DNA of 5,086 nucleotides. Origin: Clostridia bacterium (GTDB taxonomy: Bacteria > Bacillota > Clostridia > Oscillospirales > Butyricicoccaceae). Positions 1 through 5,086 of this stretch are shown here, piece after piece. The notes below the pieces were generated by a model. That model was not told the DNA's origin and did no database searches. It saw nothing but the letters and a program-made list of their open reading frames with translations. The position numbers and the translations under genes were made by a program. Within the stretch, counting starts at the first letter, position 1. Each line of letters begins with the position of its first letter. The stretch lies in assembly GCA_017556565.1 (NCBI GenBank), contig JAFYMQ010000073.1:1-5086 (forward strand), given 5' to 3'.

Positions 1-203
1 CAGGCACCAAGGCTCCTCAGGCAGCAGGCAAGATCCACAGCGACTTTGAGCGCGGCTTTATCCGTGCCGAGGTAGTGGCATTTGATACTCTGATGGAGTG
101 CGGATCTTTTGCCGCCGCAAAGGAAAAGGGCATGGTACGCAGCGAGGGCAAGGAATACGTTATGCAGGACGGCGATATAGTCCTCTTCCGCTTCAACGTC
201 TGA
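1..203 (+). CDS. ychF: Ribosome-associated GTPase/ATPase YchF (OLA1/Obg family), C-terminal end
   Basis: This is the last 66 codons of a gene that begins before the window; the reading frame starts at base 3 and ends at TGA 201-203. The peptide contains [13 protein letters not shown], then a [17 protein letters not shown] ending. These are the hallmarks of the C-terminal TGS domain of YchF/OLA1 proteins, which finish almost invariably in GD-(I/V)-x-x-FRFNV. YchF is a cytosolic nucleotide-binding protein related to Obg GTPases that binds ribosomes and prefers ATP; the G domain itself lies outside the window, so nucleotide motifs cannot be checked. The gene converges on spoIIQ and is followed at once by a strong hairpin terminator. 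The identification is secure from the C-terminal signature; only the N-terminal part is unseen. Confidence 0.95.
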   Translation, partial: GTKAPQAAGKIHSDFERGFIRAEVVAFDTLMECGSFAAAKEKGMVRSEGKEYVMQDGDIVLFRFNV

Positions 204-232
204 TCCTGCCTCAAACAAATCTATATAACAAC

Positions 233-268
233 AAAACACCGATGCCTGAACATGCATCGGTGTTTTTT
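233..268. terminator. Bidirectional intrinsic terminator between ychF and spoIIQ
   Basis: A perfect 13-bp stem (233-245 with 254-266) encloses an 8-base loop. On + it ends in a run of six T (263-268); on - the same hairpin ends in the complement of AAAA (233-236) followed by further A/T-rich sequence. It lies between the stop codons of two convergent genes, 30 bases after ychF and about 10 bases after spoIIQ, so it probably ends transcripts from both sides. The T tract is better on +. Confidence 0.9.
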
Positions 269-275
269 ATTGCTG

Positions 276-1022
276 TCAAAACAGATTCATAACGTCGATA
301 TACTTGCCGTACTGGGTAACCGATACGTGGACGTGGTATGGCTGGCTGCTTTCTGCAATAGCTGTGCCGCCTGCCGTGCCGACCGCATCGCCCATTTTGA
401 GGTTGTCGCCCTTTTTGACTACCTGAACAGAGGACAGTCCCATATACCAGCTGACTAGTCCGTCCGCGTGCTCAACAGCGACAGTATATCCCATAAGTCC
501 ATCCTCGTATACATCCAGCACCTTGCCGTCTCTGATGCAGAATACGGTATCGCCCTGTGTGCAGGAATAATCGGTGCCGTTGTGGGTGCGCCAATCACAC
601 ATGGTCTGGTCATATACCAGCTTGTCCCCCGAAAAGGACTTGATTATATCCCCTGCCGTTGGTGCAACAGCTTTTGCCGTCGCTGCGGCAGGTTTGTCTG
701 TGTCTGCCGATGCGGGAGTGTCGGTATCATCGGGCACATCCTCGTCAGGCTGTCCGGATACGGGCTGATCGTCACCTATAACCTTGTCGTCAGGCTGCCA
801 GATAACAGGCTCGTCTCCGTCAGGCTCATCATCGGGCAGAAATACCGTGCCCGAATCTATCTCTACAAGGTCAAAGTCCTCGCTGTCAAGGGTGTTAGTG
901 AAGAACAGTACATAACCCGATACACCTATTGCGATGACGCAAAGGCTCAGGATTATGTAAAATCCCTTACCCTCCACTATTTTCAGCAGGTCTGAAATCC
1001 TGCTGCTTTTTTTGTTGTTCAT
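276..1022 (-). CDS. spoIIQ: SpoIIQ-type M23/LytM-fold engulfment protein
   Basis: A protein of 248 residues. It has a short basic cytoplasmic N-terminus and one membrane helix (about 20-41). A 60-residue linker rich in Asp and Pro (about 63-122) follows, then an M23 peptidase domain (about 124-245). Zinc-site residues of the LytM family are present: HNGTD (H147, D151) and HVH (H230, H232). The usual catalytic His in the Y-x-H-L-S stretch is Gly (G195 in YMGLS), so hydrolytic activity is doubtful. Known SpoIIQ is made in the forespore and binds mother-cell SpoIIIAH, forming a channel/zipper across the septum. The call rests on the domain layout and on the neighbour spoIID, the same order as in Bacillus and clostridia. 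The ATG at 1022 is chosen because GGAGGT lies 7 bases upstream; an in-frame GTG at 1031 falls inside that ribosome binding site. A generic M23 membrane endopeptidase is the alternative. Confidence 0.85.
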   Translation of the reverse strand: MNNKKSSRISDLLKIVEGKGFYIILSLCVIAIGVSGYVLFFTNTLDSEDFDLVEIDSGTVFLPDDEPDGDEPVIWQPDDKVIGDDQPVSGQPDEDVPDDTDTPASADTDKPAAATAKAVAPTAGDIIKSFSGDKLVYDQTMCDWRTHNGTDYSCTQGDTVFCIRDGKVLDVYEDGLMGYTVAVEHADGLVSWYMGLSSVQVVKKGDNLKMGDAVGTAGGTAIAESSQPYHVHVSVTQYGKYIDVMNLF

Positions 1023-1024
1023 AT

Positions 1025-1061
1025 AATGCACCTCCGCAAATATTATCTCCGAAGATGCATT
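1025..1061 (-). promoter_or_regulatory. RNA hairpin covering the spoIIQ ribosome binding site
   Basis: In an RNA read on -, bases 1061-1050 (AATGCATCTTCG) can pair with 1036-1025 (CGGAGGTGCATT). This gives 12 continuous pairs, two of them G-U, around a 13-base loop (1049-1037). All six bases of GGAGGT are paired and the start codon sits three bases beyond the stem. The two non-Watson-Crick positions are G-U only in - strand RNA; in + RNA they would be A-C mismatches, so the fold favours the spoIIQ sense strand. No U run follows, so it is not an intrinsic terminator. A role in repressing translation of read-through RNA is inferred. Confidence 0.55.
1030..1035 (-). promoter_or_regulatory. Ribosome binding site of spoIIQ (decides the start)
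   Basis: GGAGGT on the - strand, 7 bases before ATG 1022-1020. It overlaps the upstream in-frame GTG at 1031-1029, which rules that codon out as the start. The whole site lies in the right arm of a predicted RNA hairpin (1025-1061). Confidence 0.88.
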
Positions 1062-1070
1062 TTATTATTC
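1041..1070 (-). promoter_or_regulatory. Candidate forespore (sigma-F/sigma-G) promoter of spoIIQ
   Basis: On the - strand, GAATA (1070-1066) is followed after exactly 15 bases by GGAGATAATA (1050-1041). The -10 element fits every position of the Bacillus sigma-F consensus GGNRANANTW. The -35 fits four of five positions of GYWTA, and all of the sigma-G form GMATA. The expected transcript start is about 1037-1033, giving a leader of only about 12-15 bases that still holds most of the Shine-Dalgarno sequence. B. subtilis spoIIQ is under sigma-F, which supports the reading. Consensus elements are recalled from B. subtilis and may differ in this lineage. Confidence 0.55.
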
Positions 1071-1079
1071 AGTTGAAAA

Positions 1080-2174
1080 TCAATTTTTGACCATAAGCTG
1101 AACGCCTGTGTAATAGTGCAGGATTATCTCATCAAAAGCCGCACCGCCAAGCGCCATCTCACGGGCGCCGTACTGGCTCATCCCCACTCCGTGGCCCGTG
1201 CCTACCGTAGAGAATATGACCTCGCCGTTTTTAAGTTCGATACCGAAGTTTGTGGAGTTGAGCTCAAACATAGCGCGCACCTCGGTGCCTTTCAGTTTTA
1301 TCCCGCCGATCTCTATGCTTAACACGCCGCCGCTTTGGCTGCGGGTTATCTGTCCTGTCCATTCAGAGGGGTTTGTTAAGAAGCTTGCGCTCGGGTATTT
1401 TGCGAGTACTGTATTGCAGAAATCCCTCTGTTTTAACGTGACCGTGCCGTAGTAATTGGGTGATGCACTGCCGCCCACGCTGGAAACTGATGTAAGGTAT
1501 GAATACTTGACACCCCACACATTCTCAGCATCTTCGGTCATATCCGACGAAGATGAGTGAAACACTGCCGCTATAACCTCACCTCCGGACACCGCGACTA
1601 TGCCGTCGGTCTGCTCTACCGCCTCATATATGCGCTCTGCGTAATAATCGGCATCATCTCCCCACAGATTTTTGCCATCGGCAGCTATATCAAAAAACGC
1701 CGTGCAATGGGTATAGTCGTCACAAAGCTGTGCGCCGCCATCGTGGGTCTGTCCCGACATTTCTATCTTGTAGAGCATATAGCTTCTTGCCGCAACCGCC
1801 TGAGCTTTGAGCGCCTCTACGGGAAAAGACGCGGGCATCTCTGCCGCCACCACGCCTGCAAGATAATCTTTGATGGTCAGGCGCACAGTCTCGCCTTGTA
1901 TCATGACCGAGACGTAGTTATTTTCATCATAGCTTTTCGGCTGATTTTGCTGCTCACTTGACGCCTGAGACTGCTGCGACTGCTGAGCACGCTCGGTAAG
2001 CTCACGCATGGTGTCATTCCAGATATCAAATGCCGTTATATAGTCAGTATTTTCTTTTTGGGTAGTTTTATCCTCTGTTTTATTCCCCGAACTTACGTGT
2101 GCACCTACCGTTATAACGGGCAAAGCATAAACAAAAGCGCAGAATATCAAAAGTGAGGTCAAGATTTTTTTCAT
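1080..2174 (-). CDS. spoIID: Stage II sporulation protein D, peptidoglycan lytic transglycosylase
   Basis: A protein of 364 residues, close to the family's usual length. It has an N-terminal membrane anchor (about 4-24), then a Gln/Ser-rich spacer (about 61-80), then the SpoIID catalytic domain (about 86-360). The conserved stretch DYLAGVVAAEMPASFPVEAL (103-122) contains the catalytic Glu (E112). A zinc-binding cluster follows: H144, C151, H156 and C157 in a QLCDDYTHC setting. FHSSS (205-209) and the C-terminal GTGHGVGMSQYGA (326-338) are further family signatures. In known sporulators it acts in the mother-cell membrane, cleaving glycan strands whose stem peptides SpoIIP has removed, which drives engulfment. 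ATG 2174 has a modest AAAGGA site about 9 bases upstream. spoIIQ follows after 57 bases. All key residues are intact. I found no convincing sigma-E promoter in the 116 bases upstream. Confidence 0.96.
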   Translation of the reverse strand: MKKILTSLLIFCAFVYALPVITVGAHVSSGNKTEDKTTQKENTDYITAFDIWNDTMRELTERAQQSQQSQASSEQQNQPKSYDENNYVSVMIQGETVRLTIKDYLAGVVAAEMPASFPVEALKAQAVAARSYMLYKIEMSGQTHDGGAQLCDDYTHCTAFFDIAADGKNLWGDDADYYAERIYEAVEQTDGIVAVSGGEVIAAVFHSSSSDMTEDAENVWGVKYSYLTSVSSVGGSASPNYYGTVTLKQRDFCNTVLAKYPSASFLTNPSEWTGQITRSQSGGVLSIEIGGIKLKGTEVRAMFELNSTNFGIELKNGEVIFSTVGTGHGVGMSQYGAREMALGGAAFDEIILHYYTGVQLMVKN

Positions 2175-2201
2175 ACAATCATTTCCTTTTACCCAATATT
2201 G

Positions 2202-2210
2202 TGATATAAT
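2202..2210 (+). promoter_or_regulatory. Candidate extended -10 promoter of the 2291 membrane-protein gene
   Basis: TGATATAAT on + is a perfect sigma-A -10 (TATAAT, 2205-2210) preceded by the extended TG. The -35 position 17 bases upstream (2182-2187, TTTCCT) is poor, so the extended element would have to compensate. The start would fall near 2217, leaving a leader of about 74 bases. It lies in the 116-base region shared with the divergent spoIID. Confidence 0.4.
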
Positions 2211-2290
2211 GACAAATAAGCTGCATACATAGGGTTATCGCAGCAAACGGCATATCACTATTCATATATTATTAGGACAGGAAGCATACA

Positions 2291-3175
2291 ATGACTAATA
2301 CACAAAAGTTTCTTTCTCTCTCCGTTCTGTTCTCTGTCATGTGCGGTGTTTTTTGCGCTCTGGTACGGTGCGGAACGATTTTTGACGATCCTTTCAAAGC
2401 CTTTTATTGGGCATTTATTATCTGTGGCGCGCTGATTGCGGCTGCTGCCTATTTTGTAGCCGCCCAGTCAAAGGCTGAGGGACGCGAGGATATGGCTGTA
2501 TTTACCTCTGACCAAGCCGCAAAAACAAGTGCCGCCAGTCATTCGGTCGCGGTGATGTTTGCCATGCTGCTCGGTGCGGGTCTGTTGGCTATATGCGCTG
2601 TAAGAGGATTTGTTATCAGGACAGACAAGCTGTCCACTATTATCGCAGTATTTGCATTTGCCGCAGCATTCACCCTTGCGCTCCGCGCTCTCAACAAAGA
2701 ACAGAGCGAAAAGACCGGCATACTCTCCGTGTATCCTATATATTATCTGTGTCTGTATCTGCTGCTGTTTTACCGTGATACCGCAACCGGTGCTAACATC
2801 GACGTTTACGGCCCCCAGACCATTACCCTGTCCGTACTGATATTTGCGGCATATTTCAACTCGGCAGTCAAGTTTGAGCGTCGCGCTCCAATGCTGAGAT
2901 TTACTTTTGGCCTGCTGAGCCTGACGGTATTTGTAAGCGAGCTTGCCGGATATATTATTGACCGCTCTACCCTCACCTGTGTTGATCCTGCATTTTTCCT
3001 GACAATGGTCGGCGGATTTACAATATATTTTGTAGCATCCCTCTACACTATCCCTCTCAGATTGTTCCGGGACAAGAAAAAGAAGAAAGCCGACGACGAG
3101 CAAAGCTCAAGTGCAGATCCCCCCTGCGCTGATGCCACCTCAACCGAAGCCGAAACCCCCAACGATAACACGTAA
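2291..3175 (+). CDS. Unknown multi-pass membrane protein (about eight helices)
   Basis: I do not recognise a family for this protein of 294 residues. Hydrophobic stretches at about 8-26, 38-58, 86-107, 114-132, 144-161, 176-193, 203-223 and 233-257 suggest eight membrane helices. The C-terminal tail is hydrophilic: RDKKKKK (260-266), then about 28 residues rich in acidic, Ser, Thr and Pro residues. The Lys cluster directly after the last helix, and an even helix number, predict both ends in the cytoplasm. No enzymatic motif, signal peptide or Cys cluster is evident. ATG 2291 is preceded by AGGACAGGA, with AGGA about 8 bases away, and no better start is seen. The gene diverges from spoIID, with 116 bases between them, and ends at a strong terminator, so it seems to be transcribed alone. 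A link to sporulation is possible only by position. Confidence 0.85.
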   Translation: MTNTQKFLSLSVLFSVMCGVFCALVRCGTIFDDPFKAFYWAFIICGALIAAAAYFVAAQSKAEGREDMAVFTSDQAAKTSAASHSVAVMFAMLLGAGLLAICAVRGFVIRTDKLSTIIAVFAFAAAFTLALRALNKEQSEKTGILSVYPIYYLCLYLLLFYRDTATGANIDVYGPQTITLSVLIFAAYFNSAVKFERRAPMLRFTFGLLSLTVFVSELAGYIIDRSTLTCVDPAFFLTMVGGFTIYFVASLYTIPLRLFRDKKKKKADDEQSSSADPPCADATSTEAETPNDNT

Positions 3176-3189
3176 ACAACATATAATGC

Positions 3190-3226
3190 AAAAAGCCACC
3201 TGCAAAAATGCAGGTGGCTTTTTATT
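3190..3226. terminator. Bidirectional intrinsic terminator between the membrane-protein gene and the kinase-like gene
   Basis: A perfect 15-bp stem (3190-3204 with 3209-3223) carries an AAAA loop. It has five T at the end of the right arm on +, continuing into TTATTATTT, and five A at the start of the left arm, which become the T run on -. It sits 14 bases after the + stop codon and about 11 bases beyond the stop of the converging - gene, so it should serve both. Confidence 0.93.
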
Positions 3227-3234
3227 ATTTGTAT

Positions 3235-4326
3235 TCAGTACAAACTGTCGGGCAGTATCTCGGCAAGCTCTACAAGCGCCGTATTGGTGCCGCTCATATA
3301 CTTGGTTCCCGGAGATTTGAAACGGCATACTGTATCGTCGTCAACTCTGGGCAGCAAAATCGCCAGACGGTCGCCATCCCTCTCCGCGGTCATAAGAAAA
3401 CTGCCGCCATTGTAGGCTGCCATTGCTTTGACGGTCAGCAGACTCTGCACAAGCTCATTATCCACAGATGTCTCGCAATCGCTGTGTTCACTCACAGATT
3501 TTACCAGCATTCTGTCGCTGAGCAGACGGTTGGGCGAAAGCACCGATATCAGAATATCCTGCTCCTTGCTGACTATCTCGACCTTGAGATATCTGACAGC
3601 TGATTTTCCACTGCTTTTGAGCACGCAGGATATAATATTGGCCAGCATACGCTCCACGTGCTCGGAAACGCAGTTGGATATATGCCGCTCACCGTCATGC
3701 CATAATTCAAGCTCGGTATCCACCGACCTGAGCGAAAACTTAAGCTTGTCAACAACGGCAGTGCATATCTCAAGAATATCATGATCGCGCTTTTCGGCTT
3801 TTATGGTACCGTTTTTGCACGCTACTCTGTCAAACACGTTTCTCGAGGCTCTGAGCAGGCGGTATATATTCTTGCGCGCGAACATAGCTGTGGGATTATC
3901 TTCACCGCCAAAGTTGGAAAGCGCACCCAGAAGATTGCTGAGCAGCACATTTATCTCACCCTGCAGATACTTGAGCGAGTTGTCGCTGCCATCGGTTGCG
4001 GAGTGCTCGTCCTCTTCATAAAATGCTATGATGATGGCACCGCCCTCGCGTTCGGAAAGCGCCGAGTATTTTTTGCCGCCCAGCAGGCAGTAAAAGCTGC
4101 AGTACTCACCTGCCGCCGACTTTGCAATTATATCAGATACTGTCTTGTCATCCAGAAAGTCATTCAGGTTTCTTCCCGCAAGCTCTGTGCCCAGCCTGAT
4201 CTTAAGTTCGGCAGATGCGTGAACCACCCTGCCGGACAGACTGCAGGCAAGAACAAAATCGGACTCTGCCGGGTTGCCCGAACCGTATCGGTCTACGGCT
4301 CTTTTGTAACCGCTTACCTCCGCCAT
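3235..4326 (-). CDS. Histidine-kinase-like protein with PAS-like sensor and degenerate catalytic motifs (probable pseudokinase)
   Basis: A cytosolic protein of 363 residues without membrane helices. Residues about 20-105 resemble a PAS domain (DFVLACSLSGRVVHASAELK, then GRNLNDFLDD). Residues about 115-170 resemble the dimerisation helices of histidine kinases: LQGEINVLLSNLLG (121-134) lines up with the H-box pattern SHELRTPLxxILG, with Gly (G123) at the phosphorylated His. Residues about 183-326 follow the ATPase-domain order. The N-box counterpart is LANIISCVLKSS, with Cys (C234) at the second Asn; the DxGxG and GxGL glycine boxes are absent; and the usual closing strand ending in LP (325-326) is kept. 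A 37-residue tail follows. Phosphotransfer is unlikely, while protein binding or ligand sensing is possible. The start is ATG 4326, with GGGGGA about 9 bases upstream. A GTG at 4377 lies inside the predicted promoter. It is transcribed alone, divergent from gap. Confidence 0.75.
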   Translation of the reverse strand: MAEVSGYKRAVDRYGSGNPAESDFVLACSLSGRVVHASAELKIRLGTELAGRNLNDFLDDKTVSDIIAKSAAGEYCSFYCLLGGKKYSALSEREGGAIIIAFYEEDEHSATDGSDNSLKYLQGEINVLLSNLLGALSNFGGEDNPTAMFARKNIYRLLRASRNVFDRVACKNGTIKAEKRDHDILEICTAVVDKLKFSLRSVDTELELWHDGERHISNCVSEHVERMLANIISCVLKSSGKSAVRYLKVEIVSKEQDILISVLSPNRLLSDRMLVKSVSEHSDCETSVDNELVQSLLTVKAMAAYNGGSFLMTAERDGDRLAILLPRVDDDTVCRFKSPGTKYMSGTNTALVELAEILPDSLY

Positions 4327-4367
4327 TTTTCTACGTCCCCCACACTTTTTTAATGTGTCTTTTGTAT

Positions 4368-4396
4368 ATAATACCACAATCGGGTATACTCTTCAA
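4368..4396 (-). promoter_or_regulatory. Sigma-A promoter of the kinase-like gene
   Basis: On the - strand, TTGAAG (4396-4391) is followed after 17 bases by TATTAT (4373-4368), with an extended TG at 4376-4375. The predicted start near 4361 gives a leader of about 35 bases to ATG 4326. Because the promoter covers the in-frame GTG at 4377-4375, that codon would not be in the mRNA, which supports the shorter protein. Confidence 0.7.
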
Positions 4397-4456
4397 TATA
4401 TTATCAAACAAAATGTTGCTTTTATGATCAATTTTACGCAGTTAGCAAATATTTCC

Positions 4457-4485
4457 TTGATTTGTGGAAAACATGGGTTTATACT
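4457..4485 (+). promoter_or_regulatory. Sigma-A promoter of gap
   Basis: TTGATT (4457-4462), a 17-base spacer, then TATACT (4480-4485) on +. Each hexamer has one or two mismatches to TTGACA/TATAAT at ideal spacing. The sequence upstream is A/T-rich. The predicted start is near 4492, about 70 bases before the gap ATG, which leaves room for leader-level control. Confidence 0.72.
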
Positions 4486-4502
4486 TGCATCCAAAGAAAG
4501 AT

Positions 4503-4522
4503 TTGTTATATCGATATATCAA
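4503..4522. promoter_or_regulatory. Operator-like inverted repeat in the gap leader
   Basis: TTGTTATATC (4503-4512) is followed directly by GATATATCAA (4513-4522). The halves are inverted copies with a single mismatched pair, and the central 12 bases are a perfect palindrome. It begins just downstream of the predicted gap start site, where a bound dimeric repressor could block transcription. The sequence is A/T-rich, so chance cannot be excluded, and I cannot name a regulator. Confidence 0.35.
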
Positions 4523-4546
4523 TTACGGATTATTTTTTCAATATAG

Positions 4547-5086
<540 letters not shown>

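Noticed and set aside
468..995. A 175-codon open frame on + opposite spoIIQ
   Set aside because: It lies antisense within the M23 gene, which has clear family motifs, a strong ribosome binding site and a terminator. The + frame shows no recognisable domain.
1023..1031. GTG at 1031 as an alternative spoIIQ start, adding three residues
   Set aside because: The codon lies inside the GGAGGT ribosome binding site, which is ideally spaced for ATG 1022.
1557..1961. A 134-codon open frame on + opposite spoIID
   Set aside because: It is antisense to the most strongly conserved part of spoIID, including the catalytic Glu and zinc cluster, and is explained by that coding sequence.
2172..2179. CATACAAT on +, identical to a sigma-E -10 consensus, and a second copy at 2285-2292
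   Set aside because: Both point away from spoIID. One overlaps the spoIID start region and the other overlaps the start codon of the 2291 gene, so neither can serve as a promoter for those genes.
2175..2290. Search for a sigma-E promoter reading into spoIID
   Set aside because: Several partial -35-like words (for example GTCATTAT on -) occur, but none is followed at 13-15 bases by a credible CATACAnT element, so no feature is claimed.
2468..3103. A 211-codon open frame on - opposite the membrane-protein gene
   Set aside because: The + frame shows regular hydrophobic helices, a ribosome binding site and a terminator. The - frame gives a Cys/Gln/Lys-rich peptide without domain signals.
3781..4353. 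A 190-codon open frame on + opposite the kinase-like gene
   Set aside because: The - frame has PAS and kinase-like order plus its own promoter and ribosome binding site. The + frame is its shadow.
4327..4377. GTG at 4377 as an alternative start of the kinase-like gene, adding 17 residues
   Set aside because: It falls within the predicted extended -10 promoter, has no good ribosome binding site, and the added residues do not look like part of a domain.

Overview
The window looks like a chromosomal segment of an endospore-forming Firmicute, most likely a Clostridia member of the Ruminococcus/Oscillospiraceae type. This rests on the adjacent sporulation pair spoIID-spoIIQ, strong AGGAGG-type ribosome binding sites, a GC content close to half, and Firmicutes-like sigma-A promoters. 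The genus is inferred, not proven. There is no sign of a mobile element, phage, CRISPR array, tRNA or rRNA.

Layout from left to right: (1) the 3' end of ychF on + (to 203). (2) A bidirectional terminator (233-268) between ychF and the convergent spoIIQ. (3) spoIIQ on - (276-1022), an M23/LytM-fold membrane protein, and (4) spoIID on - (1080-2174), the peptidoglycan lytic transglycosylase of engulfment; the two are 57 bases apart with no terminator between them. (5) A divergent unknown protein with about eight membrane helices on + (2291-3175). (6) A second bidirectional hairpin terminator (3190-3226). (7) A histidine-kinase-like protein on - (3235-4326) with a PAS-like sensor region but eroded phosphoacceptor and ATP-binding motifs. 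(8) gap (glyceraldehyde-3-phosphate dehydrogenase) on + (4562 to the window edge), transcribed divergently from the kinase-like gene.

How the parts work together: SpoIID (made in the mother cell in known sporulators) trims septal and forespore-adjacent peptidoglycan together with SpoIIP. SpoIIQ (made in the forespore) reaches across the intermembrane space to the mother-cell protein SpoIIIAH. The two genes therefore need different cell-specific expression although they lie head to tail. The 57-base gap appears to hold a good forespore-type (sigma-F/sigma-G) promoter for spoIIQ. It also holds a 12-bp RNA hairpin that would bury the spoIIQ Shine-Dalgarno sequence in any read-through transcript from spoIID but would be absent from a transcript begun at the forespore promoter. 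This is the most interesting regulatory arrangement in the window, and it is an inference from sequence.

The second notable item is the probable pseudo-histidine kinase divergent from gap. Both genes have clear sigma-A promoters in the shared region, and the gap leader carries a near-perfect 20-bp inverted repeat that could be an operator.
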